This document shows, one piece after another, positions 44,101 through 52,363 of a stretch of 56,553 bases of DNA. This stretch comes from Bacillus sp. 7884-1. GTDB lineage: Bacteria; Bacillota; Bacilli; Bacillales; Cytobacillaceae. Made by a program: the position numbers and the translations under genes. Below the pieces are notes generated by a model. That model did not search any database. It saw only the letters and a list, made by a program, of their open reading frames with translations, and was not told the DNA's origin. Every line of letters starts with the position of its first letter. The stretch's first letter is position 1. The stretch lies in the NCBI RefSeq assembly GCF_002272245.1, contig NZ_NPDD01000077.1, forward strand, positions 1-56,553, given 5' to 3'.

Positions 44101-44378
44101 TAATTGAAATGAGGATACCATGGCAGCTCATCAACGTTAAAGACCCTAGCTTAAAAGAGGTGATGGGTGACATATGGAAATCTGGATTAACTAAAAGTGA
44201 AAGGATTGAAGGAATCCGAGTAGCATTAGCGACAACATATAAAGGGGAAATTCAGCAGACGATACCAGGACTATTATATACATGGGATGAATGGGAACAG
44301 CCAACCTATTACGAACGTTTGAAAAAATCGTATAAAATTATTCAACAGACTTATGGAGAGGCGAGGGTGAGTAAGTGA
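41169..44378 (+). CDS. Membrane-anchored extracellular glycosidase-like protein, 1069 aa
   Basis: An N-terminal uncleaved helix (about 7-28) anchors a large outside portion. Residues 30-365 look like a Rossmann-type region (LNVLIFDKTVP, YDVYYLTDQYGVY). Residues 395-760 form a TIM-barrel: NANAIRIYTLHPPQFYEAF, VGTEWDPYL with E541, and VLVAEFGVPSS with E691, a spacing that fits an acid/base and nucleophile pair of clan GH-A. FTWQDEWFKRTW is typical of the final strand. Residues 790-1060 are a beta-sandwich (YLYFLLSLG, MRIPWQLI) like CBM9-type modules. It may trim or release the polymer made by the GT2 enzyme. Specificity unknown. Confidence 0.8.
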   Translation: MKKQRTLIVYAILFIIVLLSPFWIWTLLPSKELNVLIFDKTVPDQTYREHKGLVWILNNAKYVKENKKPYEINKDYKGFVPKNGQKYSITSLPNDLRTYDVYYLTDQYGVYEEDFVGENETGEKSSIIYGGLESSDIDRIEQALLGEKGKTLIAEFNTFASPTPDIVRDKLANLLNLEWTGWIGRYFPDLNNSEVPIWVREQYEVNNKKWNFKGKGFVFVNKNNEIVVVDQENVKKNGALFNLTKKGESYFKRELQGKYQYWFDINVARSNDEILAEYNLPITDSKKEELKGLGIPTNFPAIIHHQNAKYNSYYFAGDYADEAEVPAIYQTKGLDVWKKHFGTQGSFYWEVYVPMMKVLLASDLKQTVKQEQVEVVKRNGINTNSTTGNTYIQVQKNGKWNDFLIKGVNMGIAKPGYFPGETAISKEEYSRWFKEIGEMNANAIRIYTLHPPQFYEAFYEYNQIAEKPLFLFHGSWVNEEKLLHNPDAFAPENEEDAKTEIKNMIDIIHGKADIPERPGHASGVYKYDLSKYVLGIIVGTEWDPYLVSETNLKHKDIGEFEGKYFRTKGASAFEFWLAKLMEYAADYETTQYKWQHSTSFTNWVKTDLLKHPSEPSEKEDLVSVNPNHIMAGDSFNAGLFASYHIYPYFPDFLNYERKYLEYVDHEGKRNNYAGYLNELVTAHKMPVLVAEFGVPSSRGLTHKNVYGMNQGFHSEEEQGLIDKRLFQSIVSEGYAGGLIFTWQDEWFKRTWNTMDFDNPDRRPFWNNQQTNEQHFGLLSFEPGNKDTAILIDGESEDWKEKNSKTIYQTEEKNEAIKEVRISSNSGYLYFLLSLGQPVDFATQSIYLLLDSIGDQGQNNIQLSKDAVLLSDLGVDFLIDLSGQDHSRIMVDSYYDTYYYQYAHLLKMISRESYVNQKNNGVFHPIRLALNKELIIPSTNTRVPFEGYETGVLKFGNANPEHKEFNSLTDVSMSRDKKIIEMRIPWQLINVKDPSLKEVMGDIWKSGLTKSERIEGIRVALATTYKGEIQQTIPGLLYTWDEWEQPTYYERLKKSYKIIQQTYGEARVSK

Positions 44379-45178
44379 ATAAGAAGATTGGATTCATTGG
44401 TGCAGGAAAAATGGCTCAAGCAATGATTGAAGGGATCCTCAAAACAAATCAAGTAGCAAAAGAAAACATTATCGCTAGTGCTATTTCAGATACAACAATT
44501 AATAAAATTCAAACAACCTATCGAATAGCAGTCACCAATGATAATAAGGAAGTTGCCAGGTTTTCAGATATCCTTTTTCTTGCTATAAAACCTGACTTAC
44601 ATACAAAAATCATTGAAGAAATAAAGAGTGTGATTAGCCAAGATGTGATCATAATAACGATTGCTGCAGGTGTTACATTAGCCGATATTGAAAGGGATTT
44701 TGGTTTTAAAATCAAGACTGTTCGGACAATGCCCAATACCCCTTCGTTAGTAGGGGAAGGTATGAGTGCTATTTGTCCTAATGATAGCATTAGCGAAAAT
44801 GAAATCCTGGAGGTAGAGAGGCTTTTTCATACTTTTAGTAAAACCGAAAGAATGGATGAAAAATTAATGGATGCCATACCGGCAATAAGCGGATCATCAC
44901 CTGCATATGTGTATATGTTTATTGAAGCGCTGGCAGATGGAGGTGTTCTTCAGGGAATTCCAAGAGATAAAGCCTATCGTTTGGCTGCACAGGCAGTTCT
45001 TGGTGCTGCTAAGATGGTACTAGAAACAGGCAGTCACCCCGGAGTACTTAAGGATAATGTTTGTACTCCTGGGGGGGCAACGATCGAAGCAGTATCTACA
45101 CTGGAGAAAAAACAGTTTCGCGGATCAGTCCTTTCAGCAATGGAAAGCTGTACAAAAAAGGTGAAATCACTAGGTTAA
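44375..45178 (+). CDS. proC: Pyrroline-5-carboxylate reductase ProC
   Basis: A 267-residue NAD(P)H enzyme for the last step of proline synthesis. The nucleotide loop is IGFIGAGKMAQAMIEG (about 5-20); the catalytic region is SGSSPAYVYMFIEALADGGV (about 166-185), with TPGGATIEAV near 230. GTG 44375 overlaps the stop of the preceding gene (GTGA) and GGCGAGGGTGAG precedes it. Bacillus has several paralogs (ProI, ProG, ComER); the class here is not certain. Its place at the end of a polysaccharide operon is unusual. Confidence 0.93.
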   Translation: MNKKIGFIGAGKMAQAMIEGILKTNQVAKENIIASAISDTTINKIQTTYRIAVTNDNKEVARFSDILFLAIKPDLHTKIIEEIKSVISQDVIIITIAAGVTLADIERDFGFKIKTVRTMPNTPSLVGEGMSAICPNDSISENEILEVERLFHTFSKTERMDEKLMDAIPAISGSSPAYVYMFIEALADGGVLQGIPRDKAYRLAAQAVLGAAKMVLETGSHPGVLKDNVCTPGGATIEAVSTLEKKQFRGSVLSAMESCTKKVKSLG

Positions 45179-45189
45179 TACGTTTACAT

Positions 45190-45219
45190 GAAAAAGAACC
45201 TGCAATTTGTAGGTTCTTT
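45190..45219. terminator. Bidirectional terminator after proC
   Basis: AAAGAACCTGCAA / TAGGTTCTTT hairpin. Its right edge is at the last base of the convergent YitT-like gene. Confidence 0.75.
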
Positions 45220-45794
45220 CAATTTGCTTCTGGTTTTCTAATGACTGTTATTGAGGTCATCAATCCAACAAAAATAATGGTTAATAAAGAATAGAAGAAT
45301 TTTTCTAAACCCACTACTTGAATACCGCTAGTAATGACGAGACCATCAATGAAGAAAATGATAATCCCTATATTAACAGAAGTAAATTTGGTGAGAATTT
45401 GGGCTAGTAAATCTGTTCCACCCGTACTTGTTTCATAGCGGAGCATTAGACCAATCCCAACTCCGACCAGAATTCCCCCAAGTATTGTGCTTGGAAAAAT
45501 GCCAAGCTGAATTTTCCCATTCATAAAGGAAAGTAAGTCAATACAAAAAGAAGAAATAATAAGTCCATGCAGGCTGTAGTAGAAATAACGTCTTTCAAAG
45601 AACCATGCCAAGATATAGAGAGGGAGACTTAAAACAATCATACTAAGGCCAGTTGGCCAACCATAAAAATAGTGAATGATTAACCCTAAACCAATCACGC
45701 CGCCATCAAGCAGATGGTAGGGTACGAGAAACCCATTAACACCAAGGCTTAATAATAAACTGCCTATCAGCATTGCAATAATTTTTTGTTTCAA
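45219..45794 (-). CDS. YitT/YyaS-family membrane protein, short form
   Basis: A 191-residue protein with five or six helices. The core LVPYHLLDGGVIGLGLIIHY, GWPTGLSMIVLSLPLYILAWF and RYETSTGGTDLLAQIL match the YczE/YyaS/YitT family (DUF161). Most YitT proteins have about 280 residues and end in a cytoplasmic DUF2179 domain, which is missing here. The substrate and role are unknown. It is monocistronic and convergent with proC. ATG 45794 has a fair site (GGAGTGATT). Confidence 0.82.
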   Translation of the reverse strand: MKQKIIAMLIGSLLLSLGVNGFLVPYHLLDGGVIGLGLIIHYFYGWPTGLSMIVLSLPLYILAWFFERRYFYYSLHGLIISSFCIDLLSFMNGKIQLGIFPSTILGGILVGVGIGLMLRYETSTGGTDLLAQILTKFTSVNIGIIIFFIDGLVITSGIQVVGLEKFFYSLLTIIFVGLMTSITVIRKPEAN

Positions 45795-45864
45795 TAAAAA
45801 TCACTCCAAACTTGTCCCTACATAAAAAGTATGAAAATGATTTAGATTTAGAAGTGTTGCAAAT

Positions 45865-45894
45865 AAAAAAGAGGATGGAAAAACCATCCTCTTT
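45865..45894 (-). terminator. Terminator of the DUF47-pit operon
   Basis: On the minus strand: AAAGAGGATGG, loop TTTTT, CCATCCTCTTT, then T-rich sequence. Confidence 0.88.
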
Positions 45895-45906
45895 AATCGT
45901 ACTTTT

Positions 45907-46899
45907 TTAAAAGAAAAGATTTAAAATGAAATAACAGATTGCAGCGATTCCTGCAGAGATAGGAAGGGTTATTACCCATGTTATCAGCATACGTTGTGCT
46001 GTATCCCATTTTACTCCTTTAAGTCGGTGTGAAGCACCAACCCCTAATATACCAGAAGAAATGACGTGTGTCGTACTAACAGGTACATGCATGAAAGTAG
46101 CACCAAAGATAACAGCTGCACCAGTCAAATCGGCTGCTACACCATTAATGGGTCTGATTTTCATGATTTTGCCGCCAACGGTTTTAATAATTTTCCATCC
46201 TCCGACAGATGTACCTAATCCCATTGCCAGCGCACAGGAGAATTGTACCCAAAACGGAACTTCTGCATTACTGCCAAGGTAACCATTCGCAATTAATGCC
46301 ATAGTGATAATCCCCATTGCTTTTTGGGCGTCATTCGTTCCATGTGAATATGACTGTAGGGCTGCAGTGGCTATTTGCATATAACGAAAATTTCGATTCG
46401 TCTTCGCTAAATTTGCATTCTTAAAAACCACTTTAAAAATACTGTAAACAATATATCCGACCACAAAAGCTAATATTGGTGAAAGAATGAGAGCTTGGAT
46501 GATTTTCATGAATCCACCGTAGTTAAGGGCACCGAAACCAGCTGATGCAAGTGCGGCACCTGCAATGGACCCAATAATTGCATGTGATGAACTACTCGGA
46601 ATTCCATAATACCATGTTAATAAGTTCCAAAAAATGGCTGATAATAGTGCTGCCAGAATAACCACAGATCCATTTTCAAGTGTAAAAGGGTCGACAATAT
46701 CCTTGGAAATGGATTTAGCTACACCCGTAAACGTCATCGCCCCTACAAAATTCATGATTGCGGCTAACAGAATGGCATGCCGTGGTCTTAAAGCCTTTGT
46801 AGAAACAGAGGTTGCAATTGAGTTCGCCGTATCATGGAACCCATTAATAAAGTCAAATGCAAGGGCACCAATGACAACTAAAATAATTAAAATTTCCAT
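45907..46899 (-). CDS. pit: Low-affinity inorganic phosphate transporter Pit
   Basis: A 330-residue PiT-family transporter. The duplicated signature GANDtxNaiA appears as DFINGFHDTANSIATSV near residue 16 and as QSYSHGTNDAQKAMGII near 182. About ten helices are predicted. It carries phosphate with metal ions and protons or sodium. It lies 11 nt after a DUF47 gene. The same pair is found in B. subtilis (ykaA with pit). A terminator follows. Confidence 0.95.
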   Translation of the reverse strand: MEILIILVVIGALAFDFINGFHDTANSIATSVSTKALRPRHAILLAAIMNFVGAMTFTGVAKSISKDIVDPFTLENGSVVILAALLSAIFWNLLTWYYGIPSSSSHAIIGSIAGAALASAGFGALNYGGFMKIIQALILSPILAFVVGYIVYSIFKVVFKNANLAKTNRNFRYMQIATAALQSYSHGTNDAQKAMGIITMALIANGYLGSNAEVPFWVQFSCALAMGLGTSVGGWKIIKTVGGKIMKIRPINGVAADLTGAAVIFGATFMHVPVSTTHVISSGILGVGASHRLKGVKWDTAQRMLITWVITLPISAGIAAICYFILNLFF

Positions 46900-46910
46900 T
46901 TGTTTGCTCC

Positions 46911-47525
46911 TTATGCATTTTTCATAATAATGGTTTCAAGTGTATTTGCAACAGATTGACAGCTGTCAGCAATATCCTCGAGATTTTCGTATATTTCTTT
47001 GTATTGAATAATTTTTATTGGATCCTTTTCGACTGTAAATAAATGCTTAATGGACTGACGAAGGATATTATCGCATTTTGATTCATAATCTTTTATTTTG
47101 ATAGCATGTTCTCGCATTTGAGGAAGTTTCTTATTCGCTAGCAATCCCATCGCTTGATCAATTTCGTGAACACTTGCTTTTAAGGCAGCCACAAATTGAA
47201 GCATAAAATCATCTGCCTGTGTAATTGAATACATTTCAAATAATGCAGCTGTTGCTTCTAGGCCGTCCAGTACGTCATCCATACTGTTTGATAAATGGAG
47301 AATATCTTCACGTTCAATAGGCGTGATAAATGCATCATTTAGCTGCTTAATGACTTCATGAACAAAGGTATCACCCTTCGTTTCAATCTCTTTCATCTTC
47401 TCTGAGAAAATTTTCAAATCACTTATATTTTTTAATTTATAATCAGCAAAGTAATTTGCACCTTCCTTTAAGTTTGAAGAAATATTACTTAATAGAGCAG
47501 AAAATTTATCAACTTTTTTTGCCAT
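46911..47525 (-). CDS. DUF47 (PhoU-like) protein, partner of Pit
   Basis: A 204-residue all-helical PhoU-like protein of DUF47/TIGR00153. Patterns are IETKGDTFVHEVIKQLNDAF, ITPIEREDI and SMDDVLDGLEATA (about 45-95), with a matching second half that ends YENLEDIADSCQSVANTLE. The acidic E/D-rich helices bind metal ions in PhoU. It is the usual regulator or partner of Pit carriers. ATG 47525 is preceded by AGGGGGATA. The promoter lies within 50 nt. Confidence 0.92.
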   Translation of the reverse strand: MAKKVDKFSALLSNISSNLKEGANYFADYKLKNISDLKIFSEKMKEIETKGDTFVHEVIKQLNDAFITPIEREDILHLSNSMDDVLDGLEATAALFEMYSITQADDFMLQFVAALKASVHEIDQAMGLLANKKLPQMREHAIKIKDYESKCDNILRQSIKHLFTVEKDPIKIIQYKEIYENLEDIADSCQSVANTLETIIMKNA

Positions 47526-47545
47526 TTTTTTATCCCCCTAAAAAT

Positions 47546-47637
47546 TATGTAAAAAGTTTTTACACTAACGGACAACATTTTACAGAAAATACACTAAAAA
47601 AACATAAAAAATTGACCTAATTTACAAAAACTTAACA
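47546..47637 (-). promoter_or_regulatory. DUF47-pit promoter with Pho-box-like repeats
   Basis: On the minus strand TTGTCC (47575-47570), 18-nt spacer, TACATA (47551-47546). On the plus strand, TT(A/T)ACA hexamers occur at 47559, 47579, 47621 and 47632; the last two are spaced 11 bp, as in B. subtilis PhoP boxes. Confidence 0.4.
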
Positions 47638-47639
47638 AA

Positions 47640-47859
47640 AGAAAATTCTGAAAATAAACTTATGGTATTAGCTTTATTCATTTTTTTTAATGTTTCCTGA
47701 AGAACTATTATTATGTATTAATTAAACGGAGTAAATTTCATTGGTATGTAAAGTAATAAAATGGGTACTTTAATGGTACAAGACAGTGTTACAAGAATTG
47801 ATACTGCTTGTTAAGTAAATGTGATTCTTTAAAAGAATGATTAAAAAAGGAGTGTTCTA
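47640..47859. other. AT-rich gene-free stretch
   Basis: No open reading frame, tRNA or strong hairpin is seen in these 220 bases between the pit promoter region and the GlsB-like gene. It may hold the promoter of the latter, but neither a clear sigma-A nor a convincing sigma-B site was recognised. Confidence 0.4.
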
Positions 47860-48117
47860 ATGAGTTTCATTTGGGCATTAATCGTCGGTGGAGTGATTGG
47901 CTGGTTAGCTGGTCTTATTGTTGGTAGAGATGTTCCAGGTGGTATTATTGGTAATATAATTGCAGGGTTTATTGGCGCTTGGCTCGGTACTTTATTATTA
48001 GGAGATTGGGGACCAAATGTTGCCGATTTTGCGATTATCCCTGCCATTATCGGATCGGTTGCACTTGTCTTCCTGTTATCACTTATAATGAGGGCATTTA
48101 GAAAAACTGACAGATAA
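47860..48117 (+). CDS. GlsB/YeaQ/YmgE family membrane protein
   Basis: An 85-residue protein with three glycine-rich helices (about 3-22, 28-47, 57-77). GGVIGWLAGLIVGRDVPGG and GNIIAGFIGAWLG are diagnostic for this transglycosylase-associated stress family. In Gram-positive cocci GlsB is linked to general stress resistance; the mechanism is unknown. ATG 47860 follows AAAGGAGTG. It has no operon partner. Confidence 0.92.
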   Translation: MSFIWALIVGGVIGWLAGLIVGRDVPGGIIGNIIAGFIGAWLGTLLLGDWGPNVADFAIIPAIIGSVALVFLLSLIMRAFRKTDR

Positions 48118-48124
48118 TTGAAAG

Positions 48125-48151
48125 AGAGGCCGCCCAGATGGGCGGCCTCTT
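48125..48151. terminator. Bidirectional terminator
   Basis: AGAGGCCGCCC / GGGCGGCCTCT, loop AGAT, with short T-runs, between convergent genes. Confidence 0.8.
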
Positions 48152-48159
48152 AATTTGAA

Positions 48160-49077
48160 TTATAGCTTATTAATGTCTACACTCTCGAAGATAGGTGGGT
48201 TATCTATAAATGGGGCATAACAAATGATTTCTTCTCCAGTAATAGGGTGTGTGAATTCTAATTTTGCCGCGTGTAGTGCCTGTCGATTGAATTGCGGCTT
48301 TCCTCCATATAAAATATCGCCTAGTAATGGGTGACCAATGTGGCTGAAATGCACACGTATTTGATGGGTTCTCCCTGTTTCTAGCCAACATTTTACATAA
48401 GTAATACTGTTTTCCTCTTTAATTAGTTGATAATGCGTAATAGCCTCTTGACCAGTTGGAGAAACTCTTCTTCTTGTTGCATGATGACGGTCACGTCCAA
48501 TTGGCTCATTTATAATCCCTTTTTTCTTTTTCAAAGGTCCTTGAACAATAGCAAGGTAAGTTCTCTTCAATTCATGTTTTTCGAGCATTCTGTCCAAAAT
48601 CGCTCCTGCTAATGCGTGTTTAGCAAAGAGGATAGTGCCTGTGGTATCCTTGTCTAAACGATGGACATGCCGAATCTCAACTTTTTCACCTTTTGAATGC
48701 AGATAAAATTGTGCTGCTTGTAAAAGTGTACTTTTATCGGTTTCGTCGTTAGGATGTGTGTTCATAAAAGCTGGTTTATTAAAAACGATTACATGGTCGT
48801 CCTCAAATAGAACCTGTATATCATAGAAAAAAGCAGGAATGTCTATTCTTTCCTCATCTTCAAATAACTTAATTAGCACCTTATCTCCTAATTTAAGAGG
48901 AGATGTCCACGAAGCTTTATATCCATTAACAAATACTTTTTGTTCCATTCGGAATAAATGAGTAAGTTTCTTTGAGACCTCCCATTCTTTTCGAAAAATT
49001 TCTTCTATGGTTTTTCCTTCCCAGCTTTTGGGTGTATTAATTTCCATCCAATTCCCTTTTCGTGTCGTTTTTAGCAT
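48160..49077 (-). CDS. RluA-family pseudouridine synthase (YhcT-like)
   Basis: A 305-residue enzyme that isomerises uridine in rRNA or tRNA. An S4-like N-terminal part (about 25-75) precedes the catalytic domain, with D142 in HRLDKDTTGTILFAK and TGRTHQIRVHFSHIGHPLLGD near 240. ATG 49077 is five bases after AAGGAG; the internal ATG at codon 11 has a weaker site. B. subtilis YhcT is a close relative by layout, and a yhcU-like gene lies divergently beside it. The target base is not known. Confidence 0.92.
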   Translation of the reverse strand: MLKTTRKGNWMEINTPKSWEGKTIEEIFRKEWEVSKKLTHLFRMEQKVFVNGYKASWTSPLKLGDKVLIKLFEDEERIDIPAFFYDIQVLFEDDHVIVFNKPAFMNTHPNDETDKSTLLQAAQFYLHSKGEKVEIRHVHRLDKDTTGTILFAKHALAGAILDRMLEKHELKRTYLAIVQGPLKKKKGIINEPIGRDRHHATRRRVSPTGQEAITHYQLIKEENSITYVKCWLETGRTHQIRVHFSHIGHPLLGDILYGGKPQFNRQALHAAKLEFTHPITGEEIICYAPFIDNPPIFESVDINKL

Positions 49078-49212
49078 TTGAACTCCTTATATCATGAGAT
49101 TTCTCTAAAGTAATGGCGTGGTTATAATTACCACCGAAATTCATTCTTTTTTATGCTATCCTTATGTATATATATTACGATAGATTATAGTTATCGCAAA
49201 GGTGGGTTACAA

Positions 49213-49599
49213 GTGAAAATTGTTTTTGCCTCGACACCAGGTCAGGAAGAAGAAATTTGTGGACTTGTGAGGTACATCTATTCAACTGTTTTTCCACTCT
49301 ATTTTACGGATAGGGAAATTAGTGAGTTTGAACAATTAAAAGTATTGCATACTCCAGATGACTTTAATACATTAAAGGACGCTTTTCAAGTAATGGCAAG
49401 TATGCAAACCGTGATTTCCATACTTGAGTCTCCTACTCTTGATGAGCAATATGCAGTTCTATTTAATAAAAATGTTTCGAACCTGCAAGAATTTGGTCTT
49501 TTCTTTCCGTTTGAGTATGAACAATTCGTAGAAGCAAAAAATATGAAAAACAGTGTGTTTAGTGTTTATATCAAAGCCGCAAATGAACTACTTGTATAA
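49213..49599 (+). CDS. yhcU: DUF5365 family protein (YhcU-like)
   Basis: A 128-residue cytoplasmic protein. KIVFASTPGQEEEICGLVRY at the start, FPLYFTDREISEFEQLKVLH near 30-50 and LKDAFQVMASMQTVISILES near 58-78 match my recollection of YhcU/DUF5365. No function is known. GTG 49213 follows AAGGTGGG; an in-frame ATG at 49153 would add 20 residues without a site. It is divergent from the pseudouridine synthase gene, which matches the B. subtilis yhcT-yhcU neighbourhood. Confidence 0.85.
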   Translation: MKIVFASTPGQEEEICGLVRYIYSTVFPLYFTDREISEFEQLKVLHTPDDFNTLKDAFQVMASMQTVISILESPTLDEQYAVLFNKNVSNLQEFGLFFPFEYEQFVEAKNMKNSVFSVYIKAANELLV

Positions 49600-49608
49600 G
49601 TTCTAGGG

Positions 49609-49640
49609 AAAATGTCTGCAAATTGCAGACATTTTTTTTT
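49609..49640 (+). terminator. Terminator after yhcU-like gene
   Basis: AAAATGTCTGC / GCAGACATTTT hairpin with AAATT in the loop, then a nine-T run. Confidence 0.92.
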
Positions 49641-49744
49641 ATAATCCTTGAACTTACAGAGATAAAATATAAAATAAATAGAAGGTGTAAGTTTATTGGG
49701 AAAATCCAACAATATGAAATAGGTAAAAAAGGGAGGATATAATA

Positions 49745-51487
49745 ATGGATTGGAAAGAAAATGCAAATAGGTGGATGGAGTTTTCAAATTTAAATGAGGA
49801 ACTAAGGCAGCAGCTTGAGGAAATCAAGAAAGATGAAAAACAACTTGAAGAAGTTTTTTATAAAAATTTAGAATTTGGGACCGGCGGGATGAGAGGCGAA
49901 ATTGGTGTAGGAACCAATCGGATGAATCTATATACAGTTCGTAAAGCTTCTGCTGGATTAGCTGCATACATAGATGACCAAGGTAGTGAAGCAAAACAAC
50001 GCGGAGTGGTGATTGCCTACGATTCACGACATAAATCTCCTGAATTTTGTATGGAGGCTGCAAGGACTCTTGCCACTAAAGGGATAAAAACCTATGTATT
50101 TAATGAATTAAGACCAACTCCCGAACTATCATTTGCTTTAAGATATCTAAACGCATTTTCTGGAATTGTCGTTACAGCAAGCCATAATCCGCCAGAGTAC
50201 AATGGATATAAAGTATATGGTTCTGACGGCGGACAGTTGCCGCCTGCTGCAGCTGACGAGGTAATAACGAAAGTTGACGAAATAGAAAATGAATTGTTGA
50301 TCGAAGTAGATACGGAGGAAAACCTTAGATCACTTGGATTAATTAACACCATTGGTGATGAGATTGACCAAGCCTATATCGAAATGCTGAAAACTATTTC
50401 TGAGAATCCCTCTATTTCAAAAGAAACAGATGTCAAAATTGTATTTACACCACTGCATGGTACGGCTAATAAACCAGTTCGTCAGGCCTTGATGGCGCTG
50501 GGCTATACTGACGTAACGGTCGTTGCGGAACAAGAACTGCCTGATCCTGAATTTTCAACAGTGAAGAGTCCAAATCCTGAGGAACATGCAGCATTTGAAC
50601 TTGCCATCAGGGATGGTAAAAAAGTGGGTGCAGATCTATTAATTGCAACCGATCCAGATGCAGACCGCTTAGGAATTGCTGTCCGAAACCATGAAGGAGA
50701 ATATGTTGTTTTAACAGGGAATCAAACAGGCGCCCTATTATTAGATTACATTCTCTCACAAAAGCAAAGCAAAGGGACCCTTCCTTCAAATGGAGTGGTG
50801 TTAAAAACAATTGTGACTTCAGAAATTGGCAGGAAGATTGCCCAAGAATACCAATTACCAACCTTTGATGTGCTAACTGGTTTTAAATTTATTGCTGAAA
50901 AAATAAAGGAATATGAAGAAACGGGAGAATTTACTTTCTTATTTGGCTATGAAGAAAGCTATGGATATTTAATCGGAGATTTTGCTCGGGATAAGGATGC
51001 TGTCCAAGCAGCTATTTTGTCTGTAGAAGTATGTGCTTACTATAAAAAACAAGGCATGTCACTCTATGAAGGTTTACTGCAGGTATTTGAAAAGTATGGC
51101 TACTATCAAGAAGGATTAAGATCTTTAACGTTAAAAGGAAAAGAAGGTGCAGAACAGATTCAGCAAATTTTAGCTTCCTTCCGTTCTGAGCCAATAAAGC
51201 AACTTGGTGACTTAACAATAGCAATGTCGGAAGATTACCTAACAGGCCTTAAGCAAACCTCTAATGGGGAAGAGAAAATCGATTTACCAAAATCCAATGT
51301 ATTAAAATATACCTTCACAGACGGTTCCTGGGTTTGCTTGAGACCTTCTGGTACAGAACCAAAAGTGAAATTCTATTTTGGTGTGAATAGCAATGGATTA
51401 GAAGAAAGTAGAAGTAAATTACTCGAGATCGAAAAGAATTTTATGAATCTGGTGGACGAAAAAGTCAAAAGGGTAACAGGAAACTGA
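49745..51487 (+). CDS. pgcA: Alpha-phosphoglucomutase PgcA
   Basis: A 580-residue phosphohexomutase that converts glucose 6-phosphate to glucose 1-phosphate, the precursor of UDP-glucose for teichoic acids and glycolipids. The phosphoserine is S146 in [13 protein letters not shown]; the metal loop is [10 protein letters not shown] near 305, the sugar loop GYEESYG near 405, and the phosphate-binding loop [12 protein letters not shown] near 530. ATG 49745 follows GGGAGG. Forty-six nt separate it from the dehydrogenase gene, with no terminator between. Confidence 0.97.
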   Translation: MDWKENANRWMEFSNLNEELRQQLEEIKKDEKQLEEVFYKNLEFGTGGMRGEIGVGTNRMNLYTVRKASAGLAAYIDDQGSEAKQRGVVIAYDSRHKSPEFCMEAARTLATKGIKTYVFNELRPTPELSFALRYLNAFSGIVVTASHNPPEYNGYKVYGSDGGQLPPAAADEVITKVDEIENELLIEVDTEENLRSLGLINTIGDEIDQAYIEMLKTISENPSISKETDVKIVFTPLHGTANKPVRQALMALGYTDVTVVAEQELPDPEFSTVKSPNPEEHAAFELAIRDGKKVGADLLIATDPDADRLGIAVRNHEGEYVVLTGNQTGALLLDYILSQKQSKGTLPSNGVVLKTIVTSEIGRKIAQEYQLPTFDVLTGFKFIAEKIKEYEETGEFTFLFGYEESYGYLIGDFARDKDAVQAAILSVEVCAYYKKQGMSLYEGLLQVFEKYGYYQEGLRSLTLKGKEGAEQIQQILASFRSEPIKQLGDLTIAMSEDYLTGLKQTSNGEEKIDLPKSNVLKYTFTDGSWVCLRPSGTEPKVKFYFGVNSNGLEESRSKLLEIEKNFMNLVDEKVKRVTGN

Positions 51488-51533
51488 TTTTTCATCAAGC
51501 ATCTTAGTACCTCAACATGAAAGGAACAAAAGC

Positions 51534-52256
51534 ATGTTAAAAAACCAAATCGCAATTGTTACTGGAGCGTCCAGAGGAATTGGCAAGGAAATTGCTGTTA
51601 AACTTGCAGAGCAAGGAGTGAAATTAGCAATAATCGGGAGTTCAGCACAAATTTCAGAAACAGCTGATGACCTGAAGAAAAAAGGGTTTCCACATGTATT
51701 GCCTATTCGAGCCGACGTTTCGAAAGAAGAAGACCTACAGCAAGTAGTTTCGAAAACAATTGAGGAATATGGACATATAGATATGTTGGTTAATAATGCA
51801 GGTGTGGGATTCTTTAAATTAACAGAGGAAGTAACCCTCGAAGAATGGAAAAAGGTGTTTGAAGTTAACGTGCAAGGTGTGTTTCTGGCAACAAAAGCTG
51901 TCCTTCCACATATGAAGAAGCGAAAATCAGGAACGATTATTACCATTGCTTCTGACGTAGCCAGATATACGATAGCTAACGGTTCAGCTTATACAGCTTC
52001 AAAATACGCTGTACAAGGTTTTTCTGGTTCGGTAGCACAAGAGGTACGTGAATATGGAATCAGAGTAGGTACTATTAACCCAGGAATGGTGGATACCTAT
52101 TTTGCTGAATCTACACCAGGTTTACCAGAAAAACAGGATTGGCTTAAGGTTGAGGATATAGCAAACGCTGTGGTATATATGGCTTCAGCTCCTAAGTATA
52201 TGCTTATTGATGAAATTGTCCTTCACCCACTTGTTCAACAATATCCTATCGCCTAA
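51534..52256 (+). CDS. Short-chain dehydrogenase/reductase (FabG-like)
   Basis: A 240-residue classical SDR. The cofactor loop is TGASRGIG (about 10-17), NNAG is at about 86-89, the catalytic serine lies in TIASDVARYT and the pair YTASKYAV provides Y and K. NPGMVDT follows, as in 3-oxoacyl reductase-like members. Substrate is unknown; the fold fits 3-ketoacyl or sugar alcohol oxidoreduction. ATG 51534 follows AAAGGAAC. It is probably co-transcribed with pgcA. Confidence 0.88.
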   Translation: MLKNQIAIVTGASRGIGKEIAVKLAEQGVKLAIIGSSAQISETADDLKKKGFPHVLPIRADVSKEEDLQQVVSKTIEEYGHIDMLVNNAGVGFFKLTEEVTLEEWKKVFEVNVQGVFLATKAVLPHMKKRKSGTIITIASDVARYTIANGSAYTASKYAVQGFSGSVAQEVREYGIRVGTINPGMVDTYFAESTPGLPEKQDWLKVEDIANAVVYMASAPKYMLIDEIVLHPLVQQYPIA

Positions 52257-52262
52257 CATAAG

Positions 52263-52295
52263 AAAACGGCTCCTCCTTGAGGAAGCCGTTTTTTG
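52263..52295 (+). terminator. Terminator of pgcA-SDR
   Basis: AAAACGGCTCCTC / GAGGAAGCCGTTTT with a short loop and T-run; may also act for the convergent yhdB-like gene. Confidence 0.88.
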
Positions 52296-52363
52296 GTTTT
52301 GGTGGAATTCTTTGGTCCGGTTGTTAAAATATTTCTCAATAAAAATTGTATCCACTTGTTTTT

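Noticed and set aside
47740..47770. GGGTAC as a sigma-B -10 before the GlsB-like gene
   Set aside because: The -35 at the proper distance (GTATGT) matches GTTTAA poorly.
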